From Curtobacterium sp. MCBA15_012 (GTDB taxonomy: Bacteria; Actinomycetota; Actinomycetes; Actinomycetales; Microbacteriaceae): a stretch of 64,000 bases of DNA. Below the pieces are notes generated by a model. That model had not been told where the DNA came from and made no database searches. It saw only the letters and a list, made by a program, of their open reading frames with translations. Location of the stretch: the NCBI RefSeq assembly GCF_001864935.2, contig NZ_CP126267.1, positions 2,480,001-2,544,000 on the forward strand. Direction: 5' to 3'. Made by a program: the position numbers and the translations under genes. Shown here piece after piece: positions 19,002 through 27,035 of the stretch; position 1 is the stretch's first letter, and the number at the start of each line of letters is the position of its first letter.

Positions 19002-19610
19002 CTACACCCGCACCAGACGGAGCCGGCTCATCCCCACGACCAGGATGCCCATCAGGCCGATGAACACCGCGACGCCGAGGCAGTACAGCGCGACGACGCC
19101 GTACCCGAGCGACGGGTCCAGGAACGGGTACGGCACCCACCCGTCGGTCGCCCCTCGGACCAGCACGACGCCGAGCCAGACCGCCGGGTAGAGCAGGAAC
19201 CACCACACGTGCCGGAGCAGCAGCCGGGCCCGGTCCGAGAACAGCAGCCAGTCGAGCACCACGTACAGCGGGATCCACCGGTGCAGCAGGTCGTTCGACC
19301 ACGGCACGGTGTTCTCGACCGCCGCGCCGACGAGCAGGGTGTTGTAGACGACCCCGGTCGTGGCGATGTACACCGTCGCCGCGCCCCGGATCCCGCTGAG
19401 CAGGAGGGCCGAGCGCTTCTGCCGGGCCGTCGCGACGAGGGTCGCCGCGAACGCCACTCCGACGAACACGTTCGACTGGATGGTGAAGTACCCGAAGAAG
19501 TCGAACGGCGAGTAGTCGGGCGCCCGCATGCTCACGAGCCACTGCCCGAGGATCGCGGCGACCACGGCGATGACGACGATCAGCCGGAGGGAGTTGACGA
19601 GGGTCCGCAC
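19002..19610 (-). CDS. Pr6Pr-family (FAR-17a/AIG1-like) membrane protein
   Basis: 202 residues with six predicted helices. The family signature is visible in FFGYFTIQSNVFVGVAF, GVVYNTLL and LHRWIPLYVVLDWLLF, with the conserved Thr (in the FTIQSN motif) and His that in animal homologues (AIG1/ADTRP) catalyse hydrolysis of fatty-acid esters. Bacterial function is unknown; a membrane esterase-like role is inference. GTG at 19610 was chosen; its -10 hexamer sits 12 nt upstream, implying a leaderless message. Confidence 0.7.
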   Translation of the reverse strand: MRTLVNSLRLIVVIAVVAAILGQWLVSMRAPDYSPFDFFGYFTIQSNVFVGVAFAATLVATARQKRSALLLSGIRGAATVYIATTGVVYNTLLVGAAVENTVPWSNDLLHRWIPLYVVLDWLLFSDRARLLLRHVWWFLLYPAVWLGVVLVRGATDGWVPYPFLDPSLGYGVVALYCLGVAVFIGLMGILVVGMSRLRLVRV

Positions 19611-19616
19611 CCGACC

Positions 19617-19622
19617 ACGCTA
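19617..19622 (-). promoter_or_regulatory. -10 element TAGCGT for the Pr6Pr-family gene
   Basis: Hexamer read from 19622 on the minus strand, 12 nt before GTG at 19610. Confidence 0.45.
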
Positions 19623-19645
19623 TCCGGACACGATGCCCGACACGC

Positions 19646-19681
19646 AGGAGGGCCCGCACCGTTCCCGGTGCGGGCCCTCCT
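19646..19681 (-). terminator. Strong terminator hairpin after rplA
   Basis: A perfect 16-bp stem (19646-19661 with 19666-19681) and a TTCC/GGAA tetraloop, 22 nt past the rplA stop. Confidence 0.9.
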
Positions 19682-19703
19682 GGTGGATCGGTCGATCAGT
19701 CGA

Positions 19704-20393
19704 TCAGATCGCGTTGACGTCGAGCGGGATGCCCGGGCCGAAGGTCGTCGAGACGGCGCCCTTCATGACGTAGCGACCCTTCGAGGCGCTCGGCTTGAGG
19801 CGCACGATCTCCTCGAGCGCGGTCGAGATGTTCTCGTCGAGCTGCTCCGGCGTGAACGAGGCCTTGCCGACGACGAAGTGCACGTTGGCGTGCTTGTCGA
19901 CGCGGAACTCGATCTTGCCGCCCTTGATGTCGTTGACGGCCTGCGCGACGTTCGGGGTCACGGTGCCGGTCTTCGGGTTCGGCATGAGGCCACGCGGGCC
20001 GAGCACCTTTCCGAGACGACCGACCTTGCCCATGAGGTCCGGGGTCGCGACGGCGGAGTCGAAGGCGGTGTAGCCCTCGGCGACCTTCGCGATGAGCTCG
20101 TCGCCACCGACCTCGTCGGCACCGGCGGCGATGGCGGCCTCAGCCGCAGCGCCCACGGCGAAGACGATGACGCGGGCGGTCTTGCCCGTGCCGTGCGGCA
20201 GGATGACCGTGCCGCGGACCATCTGGTCGGCCTTGCGGGGGTCGACGCCGAGCTTGAGCGCGACCTCGATGGTCGAGTCGGTCTTGGCCGAGCCGGTCTC
20301 CTTCGCGAGGGCGACTGCCTCGCTCGGGGTGTAGAACTTGTCGGCCTCGATCTTCGCGGCCGCGGCCTGGTAGGCCTTGGACTTCTTCGCCAT
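19704..20393 (-). CDS. rplA: 50S ribosomal protein uL1
   Basis: 229 residues, the usual length. It contains [30 protein letters not shown] and the L1 signature [21 protein letters not shown]1 forms the stalk guiding E-site tRNA release and in other bacteria represses the L11-L1 message. It follows rplK by 84 nt. AAGGAG lies just before the ATG. It is separated from rplJ-rplL by about 15 kb of unrelated genes, although all are on the same strand. Confidence 0.98.
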   Translation of the reverse strand: MAKKSKAYQAAAAKIEADKFYTPSEAVALAKETGSAKTDSTIEVALKLGVDPRKADQMVRGTVILPHGTGKTARVIVFAVGAAAEAAIAAGADEVGGDELIAKVAEGYTAFDSAVATPDLMGKVGRLGKVLGPRGLMPNPKTGTVTPNVAQAVNDIKGGKIEFRVDKHANVHFVVGKASFTPEQLDENISTALEEIVRLKPSASKGRYVMKGAVSTTFGPGIPLDVNAI

Positions 20394-20477
20394 GGTGTTC
20401 TCCTTGCAGAGCTACGTGGTTGACGAGCCGGCGAGGCTCTCCCACGGAAGGGGTCGGGGTGTGTGGTGCAGGGAGGC

Positions 20478-20909
20478 TCAGGCCTCGACCGTGATGCCCA
20501 TCGAACGCGCGGTGCCGGCGATGATCTTCGCGGCCTGCTCGATGTCGTTGGCGTTCAGGTCGGCCTGCTTCGTCTCGGCGATCTGACGGACCTGGTCCAT
20601 CGAGATCTTCGCGACCTTGACCGTGTGCGGGGTCGAGGACCCCTTCTGCACACCCGCAGCCTTCTTGATGAGCTCGGCGGCCGGCGGGGTCTTGAGGACG
20701 AACGTGAACGAACGGTCCTCGTAGACGGTGATCTCGACCGGCACGACGTTGCCACGCTGCGACTCGGTCGCCGCGTTGTACGCCTTGCAGAACTCCATGA
20801 TGTTCACGCCGTGCTGACCGAGCGCCGGACCGATCGGCGGGGCCGGGTTGGCGGCGCCCGCGTTGATCTGCAGCTTGATCAGGCCCGTGACCTTCTTCTT
20901 CGGTGCCAT
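20478..20909 (-). CDS. rplK: 50S ribosomal protein uL11
   Basis: 143 residues, standard length, with [38 protein letters not shown] and the C-terminal RNA-binding [20 protein letters not shown]11 binds the GTPase-associated centre of 23S rRNA. ATG at 20909 was chosen over an upstream start since AGGAGGAAAGCG precedes it. It follows nusG, from which a 10-bp terminator hairpin separates it, so rplK-rplA may also have their own promoter. Confidence 0.98.
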   Translation of the reverse strand: MAPKKKVTGLIKLQINAGAANPAPPIGPALGQHGVNIMEFCKAYNAATESQRGNVVPVEITVYEDRSFTFVLKTPPAAELIKKAAGVQKGSSTPHTVKVAKISMDQVRQIAETKQADLNANDIEQAAKIIAGTARSMGITVEA

Positions 20910-20990
20910 GTTTCGCTTTCCTCCTGGAATCGAACGCACGGGGACCCGTGCACTCTCCCGCTGGCCCGGCGGATCCGGACCGCGGTGAAG

Positions 20991-21013
20991 CCCCGCACGC
21001 TCAGCGTGCGGGG
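20991..21013 (-). terminator. Hairpin between nusG and rplK
   Basis: CCCCGCACGC (20991-21000) pairs with GCGTGCGGGG (21004-21013) around a 3-nt loop. A second dyad GTACCCG-a-CGGGTAC (21029-21043) lies between it and the nusG stop. Either terminator or attenuator. Confidence 0.75.
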
Positions 21014-21048
21014 CCAAACCTGTTCAGTGTACCCGACGGGTACAGGGG

Positions 21049-22101
21049 CTAGAGCTTGGTGACCTGGTCGAAGCTCAGCTCGACCGGCGTCTCGCGCTCG
21101 AAGAGCGAGACGAGGACCGTGAGCTTGCCGCTCTCCGGCTTGATCTCGGAGATCGATCCCGGCAGACCCGCGAACGAGCCCTCCTTGATGGTGATCGTCT
21201 CGCCGACCTCGAAGTCGACCTCGGCCTGCGGCTGCGCCTGCGCACCGCCGGACTTGCCGCCGCCCTTGGTGGGCGCGGCGTCGGCGACCTGGACGAGGGA
21301 CTTCAGCATGCCGAAGGCCTCGTCGAAGCGGAGCGGGGTCGGGTTGTGCGCGTTGCCGACGAAGCCGGTGACGCCCGGAGTGTGCCGGACGACCGACCAG
21401 GAGTCCTCGTTGAGGTCCATGCGGACGAGCACGTACGAGGGGATGCGCACGCGGGTGACGAGCTTGCGCTGGCCGTTCTTGATCTCGACGACGTCCTCCA
21501 TGGGGACCTCGACCTGGTAGATCGAGTCCTCCATCGACATCGAGACCATGCGGTTCTCGATGTTCGACTTCACGCGGCGCTCGAAGCCCGCGTAGGAGTG
21601 GATGACGTACCACTTGCCCGGCTTCATCCGGAGCTCGGCCTTGAAGGCGTCGTACGGGTCGACCTCGGCCTCGGCCTCGTCCTCGTCCTCGAGCGCGTCG
21701 GCTGCCTCGTCGGCGGCGAGCGTCTCGTTGGCCTCGGCCGCGGTGGCGTCCTCGAGCTCGGTCTCTTCCTCGTCCTCGACGGCCTCGACGGCGGCCTCGG
21801 CCTCGTCGGGGGTGTCGATCTCGAGGGCGTCGTCGACGACGGCGTCCGCCTCGGGGTCACGGGCTTCCTGCAGGGCGGTGAGCGCCTCGTCGATCGAGGT
21901 GTCGACGGTGCCGTCGTCCGGCTCGTCGCTCAGCCCGAGGGACTCGTCGTCCTCGTCCTCGACGGAGATCGCACGCTCCTCGGCCGACTCGACCGAACGG
22001 CCCTCGGCGGTCTCGACGTCGCCTTCCTGGTTCTCCTCGACCTCGGAGGACTGCTCAGCAGCCGTGGCGAGGTCGATGTCGTCGCGGGAGTAGTCAGACA
22101 C
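21049..22101 (-). CDS. nusG: Transcription termination/antitermination factor NusG with long acidic N-terminal extension
   Basis: 350 residues against about 180 for E. coli NusG. The NGN domain starts near 163 ([20 protein letters not shown]) and runs to about 275; the KOW domain is about 295-348 ([20 protein letters not shown]). A linker of about 20 residues, Gly/Gln-rich, separates them. Residues 1-150 are an acidic tail with 61 Asp/Glu and only four Arg/Lys by direct count, predicted disordered. NusG binds RNA polymerase and links it to Rho or the ribosome. Acidic extensions occur in other actinobacterial NusG proteins; this one is long. Confidence 0.95.
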   Translation of the reverse strand: MSDYSRDDIDLATAAEQSSEVEENQEGDVETAEGRSVESAEERAISVEDEDDESLGLSDEPDDGTVDTSIDEALTALQEARDPEADAVVDDALEIDTPDEAEAAVEAVEDEEETELEDATAAEANETLAADEAADALEDEDEAEAEVDPYDAFKAELRMKPGKWYVIHSYAGFERRVKSNIENRMVSMSMEDSIYQVEVPMEDVVEIKNGQRKLVTRVRIPSYVLVRMDLNEDSWSVVRHTPGVTGFVGNAHNPTPLRFDEAFGMLKSLVQVADAAPTKGGGKSGGAQAQPQAEVDFEVGETITIKEGSFAGLPGSISEIKPESGKLTVLVSLFERETPVELSFDQVTKL

Positions 22102-22250
22102 TGCGGTTCTTTCCGTTCGGTGGTGCGGATCGGTGGTGCGGTCGGATCGCTTCGCGTCCGGCGCCGTCTCGGGTGACCGTACTCCTGTCGGAAGCCGCGG
22201 AGGCCAGCCGACGCCCGAGTCGCCCGGAGGCGGTCCGGGCGGTGCCGGGG

Positions 22251-22529
22251 TCAGACCGTCGGACCGTTGCCGAAGACGTAGCCGACGCCGAGGCCGAACA
22301 CGAAGTCGAGGATCGACACCAGGATCATCATCACGATCACGAAGATCAGGACGACGCCGGTGTAGCTGAAGAGCTCCTTGCGCGTCGGCGTGACGACCTT
22401 GCGGAGTTCGCCGATGACCTGGCGGATGAAGAGGGCGATGGCAGCGAAGGGGCCACCGCGTGCGGCGCGGTCGGCCTTCGCCTTCGCGACGACGTCGTCC
22501 GCCGTCGTTTCCATGTCCTTGCTCGCCAA
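22251..22529 (-). CDS. secE: Preprotein translocase subunit SecE
   Basis: 92 residues: a cytoplasmic amphipathic part (about 1-45, with [18 protein letters not shown], the conserved SecE signature) and one C-terminal membrane helix ([20 protein letters not shown]). It clamps SecY in the translocon. TTG at 22529 was chosen because GGAAGG lies seven bases upstream; GTG at 22535 sits too close to that site, and an ATG at 22514 is also possible. It is flanked by tRNA-Trp and nusG, the standard actinobacterial order. Confidence 0.93.
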   Translation of the reverse strand: MASKDMETTADDVVAKAKADRAARGGPFAAIALFIRQVIGELRKVVTPTRKELFSYTGVVLIFVIVMMILVSILDFVFGLGVGYVFGNGPTV

Positions 22530-22549
22530 CTTCACACCTTCCAGACTTG

Positions 22550-22622
22550 CAGGGCGGACAGGACTCGAACCTGCAACCTGCGGTTTTGGAGACCGCTGCT
22601 CTACCAATTGAGCCACCGCCCT
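22550..22622 (-). tRNA. tRNA-Trp (CCA anticodon)
   Basis: 73 nt cloverleaf. The acceptor AGGGCGG pairs with CCGCCCU, the discriminator is G, the D arm is GGCUCAAUUGGUAGAGC, the anticodon loop CUCCAAA carries CCA, and the T arm GCAGG-UUCGAGU-CCUGU is intact. CCA is not encoded. It lies directly upstream of secE. Confidence 0.97.
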
Positions 22623-22750
22623 AGGGAGACGATCCCTGTGGGATCCCCCGCGGTGCCGGCACGCTGGGCGTTCCGTGCACCGGTGGTCGAGTGTACGGGA
22701 GTCCGTCACACGCTGTCCACTCGGGGCGGTGCCCCGGCGTGCCGCGCCGG

Positions 22751-22756
22751 TAGGCT
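22751..22756 (+). promoter_or_regulatory. -10 element TAGGCT for the aminotransferase gene
   Basis: First base 12 nt before GTG at 22763. Confidence 0.5.
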
Positions 22757-22762
22757 GGCGCC

Positions 22763-24040
22763 GTGAGCACCGCAGCCCCCGGCCCCGAGTCCACCGCCCC
22801 CGAGTCCGCCCGCCACGGGTCCGACCACAGCCCTGCCGCTGCCGCCGACCGGCCGCGCATCGCGAGCCGGATCGCCGCGATCGCCGAATCGGCGACGCTC
22901 AAGGTGGACGCGAAGGCCAAGGCGCTCAAGGCCGCCGGCCGCCCGGTCATCTCCTTCGCCGCGGGCGAGCCGGACTTCGCGACGCCGCAGCACGTGGTCG
23001 ACGCCGCGGTCGCCGCTGCCCAGGACCCGGCCAACCACCGCTACACGCCCGCGACCGGTCTGCCGGAGCTCAAGCGCGCCGTCGCCGACAAGACCGCGCG
23101 CGAGTCCGGCATCGCCGTCGACCCCGCACAGGTGATCGTGACGAACGGCGGCAAGCAGGCCGTGTACCAGGCGTTCCAGACCGTCGTCGACGACGGCGAC
23201 GAGGTCCTGCTCCCCGCGCCGTACTGGACGACCTACCCCGAGGCGATCCGGCTCGCGGGCGGTACCCCGGTCGAGGTCTTCGCCGGCAGCGACCAGGAGT
23301 ACCTCGTCACGGTCGAGCAGCTCGAGGCGGCGCGCACCCCGCGCACGAAGGCCCTGCTCTTCTGCTCACCCTCGAACCCGACCGGCTCGGTGTACTCCGC
23401 CGAGCAGACGAAGGCCATCGGCGAGTGGGCGCTCGAGCACGGCATCTGGGTGATCAGCGACGAGATCTACCAGGACCTCGTGTACGACGGCGTCCGGTTC
23501 ACCGGCATCCTCGACGCGGTCCCCGACCTCGCCGACACGACGATCCTCGTGAACGGTGTGGCCAAGACCTACGCGATGACCGGCTGGCGGGTCGGGTGGA
23601 TGGTCGGCCCCGCCGACGCCGTCAAGGCCGCCTCGAACCTGCAGTCCCACCTGTCGTCGAACGTGTCGAACGTGTCGCAGCGGGCCGCGATCGCCGCCCT
23701 GACCGGCCCGACCGAGCCCGTCGAGGCCATGCGCACGGCCTTCGACCGACGTCGGCGCGCCATCGTCGAGGGCCTCAACGCCATCCCGGGCTTCACGACG
23801 CCGACCCCGCAGGGTGCCTTCTACGTCTACCCGGACGTCACGGCGCTGCTCGGCCGCGAGTGGGCCGGGTCCACGCCGACGACCACGCTCGAGCTCGCGG
23901 ACCTGATCCTCGAGCAGGCCGAGGTCGCGGTCGTCCCGGGCGAGGCCTTCGGCCCCTCCGGCTACCTGCGCCTGTCCTACGCACTCGGCGACGACGACAT
24001 CGCCGAGGGCGTCGCACGCCTGGCACGGCTGTTCTCCTAG
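22763..24040 (+). CDS. Class I PLP-dependent aminotransferase (aspartate aminotransferase-like)
   Basis: 425 residues including a 35-residue Ala/Pro-rich extension. Fold-type I signatures: [64 protein letters not shown] (substrate-carboxylate Asn), [12 protein letters not shown] (PLP Asp/Tyr) and the PLP-lysine segment [17 protein letters not shown]. It transfers amino groups between aspartate or a similar amino acid and 2-oxoglutarate in the cytoplasm. It resembles AspC/AAT-Ib enzymes, but the exact substrate is not decided by these motifs. It converges on murB across a 24-bp stem terminator. Confidence 0.92.
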   Translation: MSTAAPGPESTAPESARHGSDHSPAAAADRPRIASRIAAIAESATLKVDAKAKALKAAGRPVISFAAGEPDFATPQHVVDAAVAAAQDPANHRYTPATGLPELKRAVADKTARESGIAVDPAQVIVTNGGKQAVYQAFQTVVDDGDEVLLPAPYWTTYPEAIRLAGGTPVEVFAGSDQEYLVTVEQLEAARTPRTKALLFCSPSNPTGSVYSAEQTKAIGEWALEHGIWVISDEIYQDLVYDGVRFTGILDAVPDLADTTILVNGVAKTYAMTGWRVGWMVGPADAVKAASNLQSHLSSNVSNVSQRAAIAALTGPTEPVEAMRTAFDRRRRAIVEGLNAIPGFTTPTPQGAFYVYPDVTALLGREWAGSTPTTTLELADLILEQAEVAVVPGEAFGPSGYLRLSYALGDDDIAEGVARLARLFS

Positions 24041-24060
24041 TCGCGCACGGCACGTCCCGG

Positions 24061-24114
24061 CTCCGGACGACACGAGGCGCCCCGCTGCGGCGGGGCGCCT
24101 CGTGTCGTCCGGAG
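24061..24114. terminator. Bidirectional terminator, perfect 24-bp stem
   Basis: 24061-24084 pairs exactly with 24091-24114 around a 6-nt loop, between convergent aminotransferase and murB genes. Confidence 0.92.
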
Positions 24115-24170
24115 CGTCGGTCCGGTCGCGTCGACGGCACGGTGGGTCCGGCCGGGAGGCGCGGACCGCC

Positions 24171-25202
24171 TCAGTCGGTCAGCTCGCCCACCACCACGGG
24201 TTCCGGCACGAGCGTCACGCCGAAGCGGTTGAGGACGGTCACCTGGACGTACCGGGCGAGCTCCGCGACCTGCGCGGCGGTCGCGCCGCCCCGGTTCGTC
24301 AGCGCGAGGGTGTGCTTCGTGGACACCGCTGCGCGGGACCCCGGGACCGCGTAGCCGCGGTGCACCCCGGCGTGCTCGATGAGCCACGCCGCGCTGAGCT
24401 TCACCTGGTCGCCGGCGGGCCAGCGGGGCGCCTCGGCGGGCAGCGTCTCGGCGAAGGCGGCCGACACGATCGGGTTCGTGAAGAAGGACCCGGCGCTCCA
24501 GGTGTCCGGGTCGGCGTCGTCGAGCACCATGCCCTTCGCGCCGCGGAGGCGCAGGACCGTCTCGCGGATCGTCTCCGGCGCCACCGGCGTGCCGAGGTCG
24601 ACCCCGAGGGAACCGGCGAGCTGGGCGTAGCGGACCGGCACACCCTCCTGCGGCGCCGTGCCGAGCCGGAACTCGACGGCGAGCACGACACCGCGACGGC
24701 CGTGCTTGAGCGTCGAGGTGCGGTAGCCGAGCGCCAGCTCGGCCGCGGGCACCCACGTGCGCTCCCCCGTCGACGCGTCGAGGAGGTCGACCGCGGTGAG
24801 TACGTCGGACAGCTCGACCCCGTAGGCGCCGATGTTCTGCACGGGGGCGGCACCGACCGTGCCCGGGATGCCGCTGAGGGCCTCCAGGCCGGTCCAGCCG
24901 TTCGCGACGGTCGTCGCGACGAACGCGTCCCACGGTTCACCGGCCGCGACGCGGACCGTGACGCCGTCGGCGTCCGTCGACGCGTCGACGCCGCGCGTGC
25001 GGACGAGCACGACCGTGCCGTCGAAGCCCGCGTCGGCGACGAGCAGGTTGCTCCCCCCGCCGACGACGAGCCAGTCGTCGTCCTGCCAGGCGTCCCGGAC
25101 AGCGGCGACGAGCTCGTCGGTCGTGTCCGCGATGCGGAGCGTCGTCGCGGGCCCACCGATGCGGAAGGTCGTGTGGTCGGCGAGACGCGTCGAGACGGTC
25201 AG
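24171..25202 (-). CDS. murB: UDP-N-acetylmuramate dehydrogenase MurB, probable CTG start
   Basis: 343 residues. The FAD-binding N-terminus LADHTTFRIGGPATTLR and LVVGGGSNLLVADAGFDG, then GIPGTVGAAPVQNIGAYGVEL, the catalytic Ser in AGSFFTNPIVS and catalytic Glu in LVPEPVVVG are all present. It reduces UDP-GlcNAc enolpyruvate in peptidoglycan precursor synthesis. The first in-frame ATG/GTG/TTG is an internal GTG at 25010, which would delete half the FAD site. CTG at 25202 gives the expected N-terminus and a four-base CTGA overlap with the dehydratase stop. Translationally coupled non-canonical initiation is therefore likely. Confidence 0.9.
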   Translation of the reverse strand: MTVSTRLADHTTFRIGGPATTLRIADTTDELVAAVRDAWQDDDWLVVGGGSNLLVADAGFDGTVVLVRTRGVDASTDADGVTVRVAAGEPWDAFVATTVANGWTGLEALSGIPGTVGAAPVQNIGAYGVELSDVLTAVDLLDASTGERTWVPAAELALGYRTSTLKHGRRGVVLAVEFRLGTAPQEGVPVRYAQLAGSLGVDLGTPVAPETIRETVLRLRGAKGMVLDDADPDTWSAGSFFTNPIVSAAFAETLPAEAPRWPAGDQVKLSAAWLIEHAGVHRGYAVPGSRAAVSTKHTLALTNRGGATAAQVAELARYVQVTVLNRFGVTLVPEPVVVGELTD

Positions 25203-25621
25203 TGGAACACCACCGTGACCTGGGCCTTGCCGAGCACGGTCTGACCGGCCGCGGTGACCGTGAGGTCGATGCGCTGCGGTCGGCCCTCGTCGTCGACGGT
25301 GCCGACCTTCGCGACGACGCCGACGGTCGCACCCTGCTCCGGGTCGACGACGACGGGGCGGGTGAAGCGGACGCCGTAGCGCGCGACCCAGCCGCGGTCA
25401 CCGAGCCACTCGGCGACCGGCTGGACGGCGAGGCCCATCGTGAGCATGCCGTGCGCGAGGACGCCGGGCAACCCGACCGAGGCGGCGACGTCGTCGCGGT
25501 AGTGGATGGGGTTGAAGTCACCCGAGGCGCCGGCGTAGCGGACGAGCGCGTCGCGGGTCAGGTGGACCTCGCGCTCGGCGACGACGGTGCCGACCTCGAC
25601 GGCGGGGACGGAGGCGGTCAT
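25199..25621 (-). CDS. MaoC-family (R)-hydroxyacyl dehydratase, HadB-like
   Basis: 140-residue single hot-dog domain with the hydratase-2 motif GDFNPIHYRDDVAASVGLPG then VLAHGMLTMG, including the catalytic Asp and His. It likely pairs with the neighbouring HadA-like subunit as a heterodimeric dehydratase, as HadAB does in mycobacterial fatty-acid elongation; lacking mycolate genes here, the substrate is uncertain. Its ATG overlaps the HadA-like stop (ATGA), and its own stop overlaps murB as CTGA, giving a three-gene coupled operon. Confidence 0.85.
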   Translation of the reverse strand: MTASVPAVEVGTVVAEREVHLTRDALVRYAGASGDFNPIHYRDDVAASVGLPGVLAHGMLTMGLAVQPVAEWLGDRGWVARYGVRFTRPVVVDPEQGATVGVVAKVGTVDDEGRPQRIDLTVTAAGQTVLGKAQVTVVFH

Positions 25622-26067
25622 GCGTCATCTCCTCGGACGACGAGGGTGGACGTGGCGGTGACGACGTGCGCACCGTCGGCGTCGACCACGGCGGACGCGG
25701 CGGTCACCATCGCGTTGCCACCGAGGGTCTTGACGCTCGTGACGGTCAGGGTCGCGGTGAGCTCGTCACCGGCGACGATCGGGCGCTCGTACGCGAACGA
25801 CTGCTCACCGTGGACGACGCGCGAGAAGTCGATCCCGGCGTCCGGCTCCGCGAGGAGCTGGGCGAGGGTCGCCTCCTGCACGACGACGGCGAACGTCGGC
25901 GGAGCGACGACGTCGGCGTACCCGGCGGCGCGGGCAGCCTCGGGGTCGAGGTGGATCGGGTTCGTCGCGAACACGGCGCGCGAGAACTCGCGCACCTTCT
26001 CGCGCCCGACGAGGTAGGGCTGGGCCGGCGGGAACGTCCTGCCGACGAGCTCGGGGTTCACTGACAC
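25618..26067 (-). CDS. FAS1-type MaoC dehydratase N-terminal domain protein, HadA-like
   Basis: 149 residues in a hot-dog fold of the type lacking the complete catalytic pair, as in HadA/HadC subunits: VGRTFPPAQPYLVGREKVREF at the start, FATNPIHLDPEAARAAGY, VVAPPTFAVVV and VVHGEQSFAYERPIVAGDEL. It probably stabilises acyl chain binding for the HadB-like partner. GTG at 26067 was chosen, since TAGACT begins 13 nt upstream (leaderless); GTG at 26061 and ATG at 26097 are alternatives. First gene of the hadA-hadB-murB unit. Confidence 0.85.
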   Translation of the reverse strand: MSVNPELVGRTFPPAQPYLVGREKVREFSRAVFATNPIHLDPEAARAAGYADVVAPPTFAVVVQEATLAQLLAEPDAGIDFSRVVHGEQSFAYERPIVAGDELTATLTVTSVKTLGGNAMVTAASAVVDADGAHVVTATSTLVVRGDDA

Positions 26068-26074
26068 GTGCGGG

Positions 26075-26080
26075 AGTCTA
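26075..26080 (-). promoter_or_regulatory. -10 element TAGACT for hadA-hadB-murB
   Basis: Read from 26080 on the minus strand, 13 nt before GTG at 26067. Confidence 0.5.
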
Positions 26081-26213
26081 CCGAGCGCCCGCGACACCCG
26101 GCCCGGGCCGCAGCTGGAGCCGAGGAGTCGTCGGATATGCTCGGAACGCGACTTCGGGGGAGGTCGCGGCTCCCGGGGAAGACGCGGGAGCGCTCTGCGG
26201 TTGGGGAGGGACG

Positions 26214-26591
26214 ATGGAGACGACGACCGAGTTCGCGGTCCACACCGGCGACCGGTGCGCGGCCATGGAGGTGGCCGGTGCTGCGCTGCGCCGGACGGGC
26301 CACCGGGTCGAGACCACGGGCGGGACGATCACCGCCACCGCGGGCAGCCGCGTGTTGACGATCCTGCTCGGGGCGCTCGTGCACCCGTCGCGGGAGTTCC
26401 GACGCTACGAGCTGTCGACGACCGTCACGGGGACGTCGACCACGATCACGCTGCGGCCGGCCGGGAGCGGCACGGCCGTGTCCGGCGGGGGCATCGGTGC
26501 CCAGCGGCGACGGTCGGCGTGGCAGCAGGTCAACGCGGTGCTCGAGCGGGCGCTGCGGTCGGCCGGAGTGCTGACCGGGCCGCCGCGCTGA
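26214..26591 (+). CDS. Hypothetical protein, 125 residues
   Basis: No family recognised. It begins METTTEFAVHTGDRCAAMEV and consists of alternating beta-type stretches (HRVETTGGTITATAG, YELSTTVTGTSTTITLR) followed by a Gly-rich loop and a basic amphipathic C-terminal helix (RRRSAWQQVNAVLERALRSA). One weakly hydrophobic segment (VLTILLGALVHPS) is too short to call a membrane helix. No cysteine cluster. GGGGAGGGACG precedes the ATG. It is monocistronic, divergent from hadA, with tRNA genes downstream on the other strand. A small SRPBCC-like or DUF fold is possible but unsupported. Confidence 0.65.
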   Translation: METTTEFAVHTGDRCAAMEVAGAALRRTGHRVETTGGTITATAGSRVLTILLGALVHPSREFRRYELSTTVTGTSTTITLRPAGSGTAVSGGGIGAQRRRSAWQQVNAVLERALRSAGVLTGPPR

Positions 26592-26655
26592 GCGGTGTGC
26601 GCTGCCTGGGAACCGCGGACGAACGGGACGGGCCAGTCGGCGACGACGCACGCCC

Positions 26656-26740
26656 GGGAACGACCAGGACCTGGGAACGACGCGCTCCCGGGGACGACAC
26701 GCGCCCGGGGACGACACGCGCCCGGGAACGGCGAAAGCCC
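26656..26740. repeat. 17-bp tandem array (five units) beyond the tRNA-Met terminator
   Basis: Units begin at 26656, 26673, 26690, 26707 and 26724; consensus GGGRACGACRCGCGCCC, the third and fourth identical. The last unit overlaps the tRNA-Met terminator arm. Confidence 0.9.
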
Positions 26741-26761
26741 GGCGAGCGGATCGCCGGGCTT
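26735..26761 (-). terminator. Terminator of the tRNA-Thr/tRNA-Met transcript
   Basis: AAGCCCGGCGA (26735-26745) pairs with TCGCCGGGCTT (26751-26761), 2 nt beyond the encoded CCA of tRNA-Met. Confidence 0.88.
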
Positions 26762-26765
26762 GTGG

Positions 26766-26839
26766 TAGCGAGGACGGGACTTGAACCCGTGACCCCACGA
26801 TTATGAGTCGTGTGCTCTAACCAACTGAGCTACCCCGCC
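26766..26839 (-). tRNA. tRNA-Met (CAT anticodon, elongator type)
   Basis: 74 nt. GGCGGGG pairs with CCUCGCU (two G-U pairs), D arm AGCUCAGUUGGUUAGAGC, anticodon loop CUCAUAA carrying CAU, T arm CACGGGUUCAAGUCCCGU. The body matches actinobacterial elongator tRNA-Met rather than initiator or Ile2. CCA is encoded at 26763-26765. Confidence 0.93.
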
Positions 26840-26871
26840 AGAGATCCGGAGCGGTAGCAGCTCCGGGTCGG

Positions 26872-26943
<72 letters not shown>

Positions 26944-27035
26944 GAGTGCCGCTCGGCGGCACCAGATGAGAGTAGCAGACTCGCGACGGTGGTCAGGAAC
27001 CGGACGAGACGCCCGGGCGTGCCGCCGCTCCCCGG

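Noticed and set aside
26656..26740. CRISPR-like array
   Set aside because: Units of 17 bp are contiguous without spacers, and no cas gene is present. The arrays at 29385 and 61813 were rejected on similar grounds.
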